Shown piece by piece: positions 45,564 to 54,076 of a stretch of 64,000 bases of DNA. Source of the stretch: Cryobacterium psychrophilum (GTDB lineage: Bacteria; Actinomycetota; Actinomycetes; Actinomycetales; Microbacteriaceae); assembly GCF_004365915.1 (NCBI RefSeq), contig NZ_SODI01000001.1, positions 2,232,001 through 2,296,000 on the forward strand. Reading direction: 5' to 3'. Within the stretch, counting starts at the first letter, position 1, and each line of letters starts with the position of its first letter. The translations under genes were made by a program, and so were the position numbers. Under the pieces are notes generated by a model, which did no database searches, had not been told where the DNA came from, and was given only the letters and a program-made list of their open reading frames with translations.

Positions 45564-47504
45564 ATGAGTTCAATGCACGGTTCGGGAGGCTCGGGGCCGG
45601 CCCCACAGGGTCAGCGCTCGCGCATCATGCGCGGCGACGTGGCGGGCCAGCGTGCCCGAAACGCGGAGGCCCCGAAGGTTCCCAACCTGCTGCCGCGCAT
45701 ACTCTCGCTGTTTCACGCGCACCGGCTCGCGCTCAGCGTGACCGTCGTGCTCGTGCTGGTGGCCGCCGCGCTGTCGGTTGTGCCGCCGCTGCTCACCCAG
45801 CGCGCCTTCGACGAAGGGCTGTTCCCGCCGGGTGGCGAGCCGAACGTACCCCGATTGGCGGCGCTCGTTGGCCTCATGATGGCCATCTACGTGCTGTCGG
45901 CGCTGCTCGGCGTGTGGCAGACCTGGCTCACCGCGAACGTGGGCAACAAGGTGATGGGCGACATGCGGGTGCGCCTGTTCACGCACCTGCAATCGATGGA
46001 ACTCAACTTCTTCACCAAGACGAAGACCGGCGTGATTCAGTCGCGCCTGCAGAACGACGTGGGTGGCGTGGCCAACGTGCTCACCAACACCGTCTCGAGC
46101 GTGCTCGGTAACGTCGTCACGGTGCTCGCCGCGTTCGTCGCGATGGTGTTGCTCAACTGGCAGCTCACAATCGTGGCCGTCATCCTCATGCCCGTGCTCG
46201 TGATCGCGCAGCGTCGGGTGGGCCAGGTGCGTGCCCGAATCGCCGCGAAGACGCAGGAATCGCTGTCCGACATGACGGCGATCACGCAGGAGTCGCTGAG
46301 TGTGTCGGGGATCCTGCTGTCGAAGAGTTTCACGCAGCAGCCCACCGAGATCGCGCGCTACGCCAGGGAGAACGGCAACCAGATACGACTGCAGGTGAGC
46401 CAGACGATGAGTGGCCAGTGGTTCTTCGTGATGGTGAACATTTTTCTCTCCAGCATCCCGGCCATCGTGTACCTCGTGGCGGGCGCGCTCATGTCCAGCG
46501 GAACAACCGATGTGACCCCTGGCACGATCGTGGCCTTCACGACCGTGCAGGCGCGCCTGCTGTTTCCGCTCATGGGCCTGCTCCGTGTTGTTCTCGACCT
46601 GCAGACCTCGAGCGCCCTCTTCGCGCGCATCTTTGAGTACCTCGACTTCACGCCCGCCATCGCCGACAAGCCCACCGCGCGCTCGGTTCCCACGAGCGGT
46701 GATGCGGCCGGGCGCGTGGAGTTCGATGGTGTGACCTTCGCCTACCCCGACGCGACCGATGAGTCCCCTCCCACGCTCAACAACGTGTCATTCAGAATCG
46801 AACCGGGCCAGTTCGCGGCGTTCGTGGGGCCGTCCGGCGCCGGCAAGACCACCGTGTCGTATCTCATCCCACGTTTCTACGAGGCCTCCTCCGGCAGTGT
46901 GCGCTTCTCCGGCATTGACGTGCGCGACCTCACCCAGCAGTCCCTCGTCTCCCGGATCGGGATCGTGAGCCAGGAGACCTACCTCTTTCACGCCACCATC
47001 GCCGAAAACCTGCGCTACGCGCGGCCCGAAGCGACCGACGACGAACTTGAAGTCGCCGCACGCGCCGCGAACATCCACGACACGATCGCTTCCTTCCCCG
47101 CCCGGTACGACACGGTGGTGGGGGAGCGCGGTTATCGCCTCTCCGGCGGAGAAAAGCAGCGCATCGCCATTGCCAGGGTGCTGTTGAAAGACCCACCGGT
47201 GCTCATTCTCGACGAGGCCACGAGCGCCCTCGACTCCATCTCGGAGCACGTCGTGCAGCAGGCTCTCGATGCGGCCAGCCACGGGCGAACGACCATCGCG
47301 ATCGCCCACCGGCTCTCCACCGTCGTGAGCGCGGACGTGATCTTCGTCGTGGACGGGGGGCGCATCGTGGAACACGGCACTCACGAGCAGCTTCTCGCCA
47401 GGGGAGCCACGTACGCAAAGCTGTACTCGCGCCAGATCACGGCGTCGCCGGCACCCTCCCTGGCGGGCGGTGCGGGCACCGAGTCCCAGCCGGGCGAAGA
47501 CTGA
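45564..47504 (+). CDS. ABC exporter, fused membrane and ATPase domains (MsbA/LmrA-like)
   Basis: 646 aa half-transporter acting as a dimer. A disordered N-terminus (1-45) is followed by six helices (about 55-345; coupling region NKVMGDMRVRLFTHLQSMEL) and an ATPase with Walker A VGPSGAGKTTVS, signature LSGGEKQRIAIA, Walker B VLILDEATSALD and H-loop IAIAHRLSTV. All motifs are catalytically competent. Families include multidrug and lipid exporters; no neighbour indicates the cargo. It ends convergent with the DUF305 gene. Confidence 0.92.
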   Translation: MSSMHGSGGSGPAPQGQRSRIMRGDVAGQRARNAEAPKVPNLLPRILSLFHAHRLALSVTVVLVLVAAALSVVPPLLTQRAFDEGLFPPGGEPNVPRLAALVGLMMAIYVLSALLGVWQTWLTANVGNKVMGDMRVRLFTHLQSMELNFFTKTKTGVIQSRLQNDVGGVANVLTNTVSSVLGNVVTVLAAFVAMVLLNWQLTIVAVILMPVLVIAQRRVGQVRARIAAKTQESLSDMTAITQESLSVSGILLSKSFTQQPTEIARYARENGNQIRLQVSQTMSGQWFFVMVNIFLSSIPAIVYLVAGALMSSGTTDVTPGTIVAFTTVQARLLFPLMGLLRVVLDLQTSSALFARIFEYLDFTPAIADKPTARSVPTSGDAAGRVEFDGVTFAYPDATDESPPTLNNVSFRIEPGQFAAFVGPSGAGKTTVSYLIPRFYEASSGSVRFSGIDVRDLTQQSLVSRIGIVSQETYLFHATIAENLRYARPEATDDELEVAARAANIHDTIASFPARYDTVVGERGYRLSGGEKQRIAIARVLLKDPPVLILDEATSALDSISEHVVQQALDAASHGRTTIAIAHRLSTVVSADVIFVVDGGRIVEHGTHEQLLARGATYAKLYSRQITASPAPSLAGGAGTESQPGED

Positions 47505-47573
47505 CTGCGCGGTTCTGCAAACCTGGCGCGCGGGCCGGATTTGAAAGGCGCGTGGCCGTCGAGCAGTTCTCGC

Positions 47574-48233
47574 CTAGGCTCGCGCGGCCAGCATCTCGGT
47601 CATGAGCTTGATTTCACTCTGCTGGCTCGCCACCACGGCCGTCGCGAAGGACCGAACGACGGAGTTGCCTGTGCGGTCCAGCACCGCCTCGGCCATGTCG
47701 ATCGCGCCTTCATGGTGCGCGATCATCAGGGTGAGAAAGATGCGGTCGGCCTCCACACCCGATGCCGCGGTGAGCGAGGCCATCTGGGCGTCCGTTGCGA
47801 GACCCGGCATCGGATCGCCGGGCTGATGCGCCCCGGCATTATCGTGTGTGCCGTCCGTGCTGCCCGGCAGGGTCATCCAGGTCATGGACGCCTCCGGTGG
47901 CGCCTGGCTCAGCCCCCAGACGCTTAGCCAGCCGAACATCTGACCGGACTGTTGGCCCTGCGTCGTGACGATGTCGTAACCGAGCAGGCGCACGGCCTCG
48001 TCGATGGAACGATCACGAATAAGCAGTCCCAGCTGCACACCCTGGTCGTGGTGCACCTGCATGTCGCGGGCGAATCCGGCCTCGGCGCTCGTGGAGACGG
48101 GCATCGGATCGGCGAGGGTGCTCAGTCGCCCCACGGAGAATGCCGACACGCCCACGATCACGGCGGTGAGGATCACCGCCACGAGAACAGCCGTGCGGCC
48201 ACGGCGCCGCGGCGACTCCGCCTCGCCCTCCAC
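47574..48233 (-). CDS. DUF305-domain membrane-anchored protein
   Basis: 219 aa. One N-terminal helix (about 18-38) anchors a ferritin-like four-helix domain outside. The two family motifs are present: MQVHHDQGVQLG and LMIAHHEGAIDMAE, whose histidines can bind metal (copper in some relatives). A hydrophilic insertion (about 105-140, GSTDGTHDNAGAHQPGDPM) adds further His. GTG at 48233 lies 3 nt after the upstream DUF3105 stop, a pairing often seen in actinobacteria, so the two proteins probably function together. Confidence 0.85.
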   Translation of the reverse strand: MEGEAESPRRRGRTAVLVAVILTAVIVGVSAFSVGRLSTLADPMPVSTSAEAGFARDMQVHHDQGVQLGLLIRDRSIDEAVRLLGYDIVTTQGQQSGQMFGWLSVWGLSQAPPEASMTWMTLPGSTDGTHDNAGAHQPGDPMPGLATDAQMASLTAASGVEADRIFLTLMIAHHEGAIDMAEAVLDRTGNSVVRSFATAVVASQQSEIKLMTEMLAARA

Positions 48234-48235
48234 GC

Positions 48236-48907
48236 CTAGGAAACCTTGCCGGGGGCGTCGACCCCGCCGGAGCATGGCGCGCCGATTTCTGGCGCAGTGC
48301 CGCTCTTCCAATACTCTGAGAAGAACTGCGGGAGCCGGGGGTCTTCAGCGGAGTCGAGCTGAAGCTGCACGTTCCAGCCGCTCAGCACGATCGGCGCCGG
48401 CGAGTCCTCGAAGGGCGACAGTACGACGTACGTTGAGGGCAGCAGGGCCTTGACGGCGTCGAGCTCGTCGGCACTTATCGCGGGGTCGTAGGTGACCCAA
48501 ATCGCACCGTGCTCAAGGGAGTGCACCGCATTCTCGCTGGGAATCGGCTGCTCATACACGCCGCAGTTGAGCCACGCGGGGTTGTGCTCGCCGCCCACGG
48601 GCGGCTTCTGGTCGTAGGAGACCGGCGTTTCCACGTGGCCGTTGCCGTTCTCAAAAGCGAGGGCGCCCTCGATCTTCTCGCCTGTGCCGCCGCCGGCATA
48701 GTTAGGGGCTTGCGGGGTGAGCACGACCATGGTGACGACGAGGCCGACCACGGCCACGCCACCCACAACGGCAGAGATGATGCCGATGCGACGGTTGCGC
48801 TTGCTGCGTTTCTGCTGGGCGTGAAAAACCTCGAGCTTCTTCGCGCGCTGGGCAGCGCGCTTCTCCTTCAAACTGGCTTGGTTCACGGGCGAGCCGGGCT
48901 GGGGCAT
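48236..48907 (-). CDS. DUF3105-domain membrane-anchored protein
   Basis: 223 aa. Lys/Arg-rich cytoplasmic N-terminus (SLKEKRAAQRAKKLEVFHAQ), one helix (about 42-62), then the extracellular DUF3105 domain with VGGEHNPAWLNCGVYEQPIP and HSLEHGAIWVTYDP, which hold the family's conserved His/Cys residues. ATG at 48907 follows GAGAGG at good spacing; a start five codons upstream (48922) is possible. First gene of a two-gene unit with DUF305; biochemical role unknown. Confidence 0.85.
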   Translation of the reverse strand: MPQPGSPVNQASLKEKRAAQRAKKLEVFHAQQKRSKRNRRIGIISAVVGGVAVVGLVVTMVVLTPQAPNYAGGGTGEKIEGALAFENGNGHVETPVSYDQKPPVGGEHNPAWLNCGVYEQPIPSENAVHSLEHGAIWVTYDPAISADELDAVKALLPSTYVVLSPFEDSPAPIVLSGWNVQLQLDSAEDPRLPQFFSEYWKSGTAPEIGAPCSGGVDAPGKVS

Positions 48908-48994
48908 GCGAGGACCTCTCATAGCGGTGCAATATCCCTCCGAATCTATCAGCGCGACCCGGTGATCTTCTGTATAAGTCCCCAGAGGGGCCGA

Positions 48995-49000
48995 TAGAGT
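48995..49000 (+). promoter_or_regulatory. Putative -10 element for a leaderless transcript
   Basis: TAGAGT fits the actinobacterial TANNNT -10. A start 7 nt downstream coincides with the GTG at 49007, so the leader peptide could be translated from a leaderless mRNA. No convincing -35 element is visible. Confidence 0.45.
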
Positions 49001-49006
49001 GGAGAC

Positions 49007-49048
49007 GTGCCTGTGCTTACCGCGTCTTCGTGTCGTTGCTGTTTTTAG
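49007..49048 (+). CDS. Cys-rich leader peptide (13 codons) before the transsulfuration genes
   Basis: The short frame MPVLTASSCRCCF starts with GTG at 49007 and stops with TAG at 49046. Three of its last five codons are Cys. No ribosome site precedes it, but a TANNNT -10 lies exactly where a leaderless mRNA would begin at the GTG. Leaderless polycysteine short ORFs are known in mycobacteria as cysteine-sensing attenuators of sulfur genes: ribosomes stall at Cys codons when Cys-tRNA is scarce. The position here, 144 bp before cystathionine beta-synthase, matches that role. The downstream competing structure could not be resolved by eye. Confidence 0.6.
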   Translation: MPVLTASSCRCCF

Positions 49049-49192
49049 CCGACCTTTTGAGCCGTGCCCCGGCTGCCCCGGGAAGCGGCGAAGCGGATGC
49101 CCGACATCGCGCTCCCGAGACTTCCCTCCTGCGATCCACGACCGCACGCCGCCGCTTTTCACTTTTACGAGACATCCGATGAAGGACACTCC

Positions 49193-50557
49193 ATGAAGAT
49201 CGCAAACACCATCCTTGACCTCATCGGCGACACCCCGCTGGTCAAGCTCCACAAGGTCACCGGAGACACCAGGGCGACCGTGCTGGTGAAACTGGAGTAT
49301 CTCAACCCGGGCGGATCGGCGAAGGATCGCATCGCGGTGCGCATCATCGATGCCGCCGAGCGCGACGGTCTGCTGAAGCCCGGGGGAACGATTGTGGAAC
49401 CCACCAGCGGCAACACCGGGGTCGGTCTGGCCCTCGTCGCGCAGCAGCGCGGTTACAAGTGCGTTTTCGTGCTGCCCGACAAGGTGGGGGAAGACAAACG
49501 CAATGTGCTCACGGCCTACGGGGCAGAGATCGTCGTGACACCGACATCCGTTGCTCCCGATGACCCCGAGTCGTACTACAGCGTTTCTGACCGCCTGGCG
49601 CGGGAGATTCCCGGTGCGTTCAAGCCCAACCAGTACTTCAACCCGAACGGTCCGCTCAGCCACTACGAGACCACCGGCCCCGAAATTTGGCGGGACACCG
49701 ACGGAACCGTGACGCACTTCGTGGCCGGGGTCGGCACCGGCGGAACCATCACGGGAACCGGCCGCTACCTGCGCGAAGTGTCGAACGACGCCGTGCGCAT
49801 CGTGGGCGCTGACCCCGAGGGCTCGGTGTACTCCGGCGGAACCGGACGGCCGTACCTCGTGGAGGGGGTGGGCGAGGACTTCTGGCCCGGCGCCTACGAC
49901 CCGGCCGTCGTGCACGAGGTGATCGCGGTCAGCGACGCCGATTCCTTCGCCATGACCCGCCGGCTCGCCCTCGAGGAGGGAATACTGGTCGGCGGTTCGA
50001 GCGGCATGGCCGTCGTGGCCGCGCTGCGCCTCGCGGAAACGCTCACCGAGCGCGACACGGTTGTTGTGCTGTTGCCCGACGGCGGGCGCGGCTACCTCGG
50101 CAAGATCTTCAACGACGGGTGGATGCGCAGCTACGGTTTCACCAACGCGCCGGCCGGCCACACGGTCGCCAACGTGCTTGAGGCGAAGACCGGCACGCTT
50201 CCACCCTTCGTCTACGTTCACCCGAGTGACACCGTTCATGACGCGATCGCGACAATGACGAGCCAGGGCGTATCCCAACTGCTCGTGCTTTCCGCCAAGC
50301 CTCCGGTGGTGATGGGTGAAGTGCTCGGCGCCCTCGACGAGCGCACCCTGATGGAACTGGTCTTCTCCGGTGAGGCCCAGCTGACCGACCGGGTCGGCGG
50401 CATCGTCGGTGAATCGCTCCCGCTCATCGGCGTGAACGAGCCGGTGTCCACGGCTCGCACGGCCTTTGCCCACTACGACGCGATGCTCGTGACCGACGGC
50501 GGCAAGCCGCTCGGCGTGCTCACCCGTCACGACCTGCTCACCTACCTGAGCGTCTAA
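49193..50557 (+). CDS. Cystathionine beta-synthase
   Basis: PLP enzyme joining serine and homocysteine to cystathionine, the first step of reverse transsulfuration to cysteine. 454 aa. PLP lysine is in LNPGGSAKDRIAVRII, with the substrate loop PTSGNTGVGLAL and the phosphate-binding loop VGTGGTITGTG. Residues about 335-454 form two CBS domains (FVYVHPSDTVHDAIATM and GVLTRHDLLTYL), the regulatory part that separates this from cysteine synthase. ATG at 49193 follows GAAGGA. Forms an operon with the PLP lyase 27 bp downstream; the Cys-rich leader peptide upstream suggests control by cysteine. Confidence 0.93.
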   Translation: MKIANTILDLIGDTPLVKLHKVTGDTRATVLVKLEYLNPGGSAKDRIAVRIIDAAERDGLLKPGGTIVEPTSGNTGVGLALVAQQRGYKCVFVLPDKVGEDKRNVLTAYGAEIVVTPTSVAPDDPESYYSVSDRLAREIPGAFKPNQYFNPNGPLSHYETTGPEIWRDTDGTVTHFVAGVGTGGTITGTGRYLREVSNDAVRIVGADPEGSVYSGGTGRPYLVEGVGEDFWPGAYDPAVVHEVIAVSDADSFAMTRRLALEEGILVGGSSGMAVVAALRLAETLTERDTVVVLLPDGGRGYLGKIFNDGWMRSYGFTNAPAGHTVANVLEAKTGTLPPFVYVHPSDTVHDAIATMTSQGVSQLLVLSAKPPVVMGEVLGALDERTLMELVFSGEAQLTDRVGGIVGESLPLIGVNEPVSTARTAFAHYDAMLVTDGGKPLGVLTRHDLLTYLSV

Positions 50558-50584
50558 ACCATTCTTTCCAGTGAGGAGCCCACC

Positions 50585-51739
50585 ATGGCCAAGAAAAAGA
50601 ACTTCGACACCGTCGCCATCCACGCCGGACAGGCATTCGACCCGACGACCGGCGCCGTGATCCCGCCGATCTACCAGACGTCCACTTACGTGCAGGAGAG
50701 CATCGGCAACCTGCGCGGCGGGTACGAGTACAGCCGTGGCGGCAACCCCACCCGTAACTCGCTGGAGACCCTGCTCGCGGCCCTCGAAGGCGGAAAGCAC
50801 GGACTGTCGTTCGCGAGCGGACTCGCCGCGGAGGACACCCTCCTGCGTGCGATTCTCAAGCCGGGTGACCACATCGTGCTCGGCAACGACGTGTATGGCG
50901 GAACCCACCGGCTGATTGAACGCGTGCACGGCTCCTCCGGCGTGCGCAACACCACGGTCGATCTGTCCGACCTGCGCGCCGTCGAGAAGGCGATTATCGC
51001 CGGCGAGACGAAGATCCTCTGGATCGAGACGCCGAGCAACCCGCTCATGAAGATCAGTGATATCGCCGAGCTTGCCGACATCGGCCACCGCGCCGGCATC
51101 GTTGTCGTCGTCGACAACACGTTTGCGTCTCCCGCGCTGCAGAACCCGTTGTCGCTCGGCGCCGACGTCGTGGTGCACTCCACGACCAAGTACCTCGGCG
51201 GTCACTCCGACGTGCTCGGAGGCGCCCTCATCATCAACGATGACGAGCTTGCCGAGAAAGTCACCTTCCTGCAGTTCGCCGTCGGCCCGGTGTCGGCTCC
51301 GCTCGACGCCTGGCTCACCGTGCGTGGCATCAAGACCCTGTCGGTGCGCATGGACCGCCACTGCAGCAACGCGCAGGCCATCGCCGAGTTCCTCGACGCG
51401 CACGCCGCCGTGGAGACCGTCTACTACCCGGGCCTGCCCGCTCACCCGGGCCACGAACTCGCTAAGCAGCAGATGAGCGGCTTCGGCGGCATGATCGCCC
51501 TTTCCTTCAAGGGGGGCGCGAAGGCAGCGCGGAAGTTCTGCGAGTCGACCCACCTCTTCCAGCTGGCGGAGTCCCTTGGCGGCGTGGAATCACTCGTGAA
51601 CTACCCCGCGGAGATGACGCACGCCTCGGTGCGCGGCACCGAACTCGAGGTGGCCGACAACATTGTGCGTCTCTCGGTGGGCATCGAAGACGTGGCCGAC
51701 CTCATCGCCGACCTGGAGGCCGCCCTCCCGCGCAAGTAG
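50585..51739 (+). CDS. metB: Cystathionine gamma-synthase / gamma-lyase
   Basis: Cys/Met-metabolism PLP enzyme, 384 aa. PLP lysine lies in VVHSTTKYLGGHSDVLGG, with IPPIYQTSTYVQESIGNLRG, YEYSRGGNPTRNSLE and SLGGVESLVNYPAEMTH typical of the family. Sequence alone does not distinguish the synthase (making cystathionine) from the lyase (cleaving it to cysteine). Linkage to cystathionine beta-synthase favours a role in cysteine formation by reverse transsulfuration. A GAGGAG site precedes the ATG, and an inverted repeat follows the stop. Confidence 0.92.
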   Translation: MAKKKNFDTVAIHAGQAFDPTTGAVIPPIYQTSTYVQESIGNLRGGYEYSRGGNPTRNSLETLLAALEGGKHGLSFASGLAAEDTLLRAILKPGDHIVLGNDVYGGTHRLIERVHGSSGVRNTTVDLSDLRAVEKAIIAGETKILWIETPSNPLMKISDIAELADIGHRAGIVVVVDNTFASPALQNPLSLGADVVVHSTTKYLGGHSDVLGGALIINDDELAEKVTFLQFAVGPVSAPLDAWLTVRGIKTLSVRMDRHCSNAQAIAEFLDAHAAVETVYYPGLPAHPGHELAKQQMSGFGGMIALSFKGGAKAARKFCESTHLFQLAESLGGVESLVNYPAEMTHASVRGTELEVADNIVRLSVGIEDVADLIADLEAALPRK

Positions 51740-51755
51740 GCCCCCACGCCGCCAG

Positions 51756-51804
51756 TGGCGCCCTTCGCATCTTCCCGGGCACGCGGAGAGTGCAAAGGGC
51801 GCCA
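51756..51804 (+). terminator. Inverted repeat after the cystathionine operon
   Basis: TGGCGCCCTTCGCA (51756-51769) and TGCAAAGGGCGCCA (51791-51804) pair over 13 of 14 positions plus one G-U, with a 21-nt loop. It lies between convergent genes and probably terminates both; no clear T-tract. Confidence 0.6.
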
Positions 51805-51849
51805 GTCGACTGAGGCGGGCAAGCGGATGCCGCAGGCGCGGACGCCGGG

Positions 51850-52665
51850 TCAGGCGCGGGAGAACTCGGAGGCCCGACGCACCTGCTCGGCGGTGGGACG
51901 CACGCCCGTGTAGAGCACGAATTGCTCCTCGGCTTGAACGGCCGCGACCTCGGCCCCGGTGATGACCGGCTTGCCCGCGGCCCGCGCCGCCCGGATCAGC
52001 GGGGTCTCCGACGGGGAGGCAACCACGTCGAGCACCCAGGTTGCGGCGGCGACCGTGGCGGCCGGGAAGGACACCTCGTGCGCCTCCGCGCCACCGCTCA
52101 TGCCCACGGGCGTCACGTTCACGATCAGGCCGGCCTGCAGCTCGCCCACCTCCGGCGCCCACCCGAAGCCGTAGAGGTCGGCAAGAGCGCGGCCGGTGGT
52201 TTCGTTGCGGGCCACGATGGTGCCGTCGGTGAACCCGGCGTCATGCAGCGCCGCGGCCACGGCCTTGGCCATTCCACCGCTGCCGCGCAGGAGCACGGAC
52301 AGTCCGGCGGGGACGGCGTGCTGCGCAAGCAGCAGTTGCACCGCAGTGTAGTCGGTGTTGTACGCCGTGAGGTGCCCGTTGTCGTTCACGATCGTATTGA
52401 CCGAGTTGATGGCCGATGCCGAGGCATCCATGTCGTCGACGAGGGCGATCACCTCTTCCTTGAAGGGCATTGACACCGCGCAGCCGCGGATGCCCAGTCC
52501 GCGCACGCCCGCGACGGCCTGCGCCAGGGCTATGGGGGCGAAGGCCTTGTAGACGAAGTTCAGTGCGAGTTCGTCGTACAGAAAATTGTGGAACCGAGTA
52601 CCGAGATTGCTCGGACGGGCCGCGAGGGAGATGCACAGCGTCATGTCTTTGTTCAAAATGGGCAT
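51850..52665 (-). CDS. Shikimate 5-dehydrogenase-like protein
   Basis: 271 aa NADP-dependent oxidoreductase of the AroE/YdiB fold. The N-terminal substrate domain has SLAARPSNLGTRFHNFLYDE, VSMPFKEEVIALVD with the catalytic Lys, and AYNTDYTAV with the catalytic Asp. The Rossmann half has LRGSGGMAKAVAAALHDAGF and VNVTPVGM. The first substrate motif deviates from the SxS of bona fide AroE, so it may act on quinate or a related compound or be an AroE paralogue. Divergent from a LacI regulator across 84 bp, which may include its control region. Confidence 0.85.
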   Translation of the reverse strand: MPILNKDMTLCISLAARPSNLGTRFHNFLYDELALNFVYKAFAPIALAQAVAGVRGLGIRGCAVSMPFKEEVIALVDDMDASASAINSVNTIVNDNGHLTAYNTDYTAVQLLLAQHAVPAGLSVLLRGSGGMAKAVAAALHDAGFTDGTIVARNETTGRALADLYGFGWAPEVGELQAGLIVNVTPVGMSGGAEAHEVSFPAATVAAATWVLDVVASPSETPLIRAARAAGKPVITGAEVAAVQAEEQFVLYTGVRPTAEQVRRASEFSRA

Positions 52666-52749
52666 ACGCCATTCTGGTCGAAAAAATGACCCAGAGTGTC
52701 AGTCGCAGCCTGACCGAATGCTGTGCATAATAGGGAGGCGATCATAATT

Positions 52750-53829
52750 GTGACCGTGCACATACGATCGGGAACCGCCGTGCCGCCTGAGTCGCCCAAG
52801 GAACGCGCACCGAGCATTCGGGATGTCGCGAAGCTCGCCGACGTGTCCCACCAGACCGTCTCCCGGGTGCTCAACGATCACCCCAGTATCCGGGATTCCA
52901 CGAAAGAACGCGTGCTCGCCGCCATGGCCGAGCTCAGCTATCGACCCAATCGGGCGGCACGCGCACTCGTGGCCGGGCGCTCGCACACCATTGGCGTTCT
53001 CGCGGCGCGGAACGCCCAGCTTGGTCCGTCGAGCAGCATCGCCGCCATTGAAGATGCGGCGCGTGCCGCGGAGTACTACGTGATTACGGCCAATCTCAAC
53101 GCGCTCGACCCCGAGTCAATCCGCGATGCCATCGACCACCTCATGAGCCAGTCGATTGAGGGACTGGTCGTGGTTGCCCCGCAGGTTCGAGTGTTCGACG
53201 CCCTCGCCAGCATGTCGATCCAGGTTCCGTACGTGAGCCTGCAATCGATCACCGTTACCGGCCCGAGGGCGCTGTCGGTCGATCAGATCGAGGGCGCCCG
53301 ACTGGCGACCCGACACCTCATCGATCTGGGCCACCGGGAGATTCTGCACCTGGCCGGTCCCCAGGACTGGATCGAGGCAGAGGCACGGATGCGAGGCTTC
53401 CTGGACGAGATCGACCGGGCCGAGCTGCGCACCCATCCGCCGATTCTCGGTGATTGGACCGCGGACTTCGGCTACTTCGCCGGCCGGGAGCTCTCCCGTG
53501 GCCGGGATTTCACCGCCGTGTTCGCCGCGAACGACCAGATGGCTGCGGGACTACTGCATGCCTTTCGCGACGAGGGGGTGAATGTGCCCGGGGAGGTGAG
53601 TGTGGTCGGGTTCGACGACATCCCATTGGCGGCGCACTTCTGGCCGCCGCTCACCACGGTGCACGAGAACTTCACCGAGATCGGTCGACGGGCCGTGGCC
53701 CTTCTGCTGGAGGAGGTGCAGGGTACGGACGAAGCCGTCGAGACTCTGCAGACCCTGCCCCGCCTCGTGGTGCGGGAGTCCACCGGCCCGGCTCCCGGTC
53801 GGCCGGCTCCGTTACCTAAGCGTTACTAA
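52750..53829 (+). CDS. LacI-family repressor of the multiple-sugar importer
   Basis: 359 aa from GTG 52750, which follows GGGAGG; ATG 52723 would add nine residues. HTH and hinge: SIRDVAKLADVSHQTVSRVL and YRPNRAARALVAGRSHTIGV. The effector domain includes VFAANDQMAAGLLHAFRDEG and VVGFDDIPLAAHFWPPLTTV. The importer genes start 247 bp downstream in the same direction, with a promoter and a TGTGA/TCACA dyad in the gap, so local control by this protein is likely. It could also affect the divergent shikimate dehydrogenase-like gene. Confidence 0.88.
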   Translation: MTVHIRSGTAVPPESPKERAPSIRDVAKLADVSHQTVSRVLNDHPSIRDSTKERVLAAMAELSYRPNRAARALVAGRSHTIGVLAARNAQLGPSSSIAAIEDAARAAEYYVITANLNALDPESIRDAIDHLMSQSIEGLVVVAPQVRVFDALASMSIQVPYVSLQSITVTGPRALSVDQIEGARLATRHLIDLGHREILHLAGPQDWIEAEARMRGFLDEIDRAELRTHPPILGDWTADFGYFAGRELSRGRDFTAVFAANDQMAAGLLHAFRDEGVNVPGEVSVVGFDDIPLAAHFWPPLTTVHENFTEIGRRAVALLLEEVQGTDEAVETLQTLPRLVVRESTGPAPGRPAPLPKRY

Positions 53830-53836
53830 ACGCCGC

Positions 53837-53889
53837 TTGACAGAGATGCCCTTCACGCCGCAATATTATCAACGATGTGAACGGTCACA
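53837..53889 (+). promoter_or_regulatory. Promoter and LacI-type operator before the multiple-sugar importer
   Basis: TTGACA (53837-53842) is followed after 18 nt by CAATAT, or slightly later TATTAT. The dyad TGTGAACGGTCACA (53876-53889), similar to lac-type operators, lies just downstream where a repressor would block initiation. The remaining sequence to 54076 shows no other element. Confidence 0.55.
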
Positions 53890-54076
53890 CGACAAAGTTC
53901 ACACCACTCACCCATCCGTATTCGCATGACATTGAGGTCAGGCACGTGTTCAGGAAATGTCCTTTTGGCGGTACTATTCCCGCTGTGACGACCGGCGGAA
54001 TCACTCGATCGGCACTCGCTGAACGAGCGCCCCTGGCGCGTGACGACACATGAATGCCGGCGCAAGGAGTACAACG

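Noticed and set aside
48960..49192. SAM or other sulfur riboswitch before the transsulfuration genes
   Set aside because: The conserved cores of the SAM riboswitch classes I know are not visible; the Cys-rich short frame explains the leader better.
48236..51553. A minus-strand open frame of more than 1,000 codons spanning the cystathionine genes
   Set aside because: Only its last 223 codons are a real gene (DUF3105). The rest is antisense to cystathionine beta-synthase and gamma-synthase and arises from GC-rich third positions in those genes; it has no recognisable domain.
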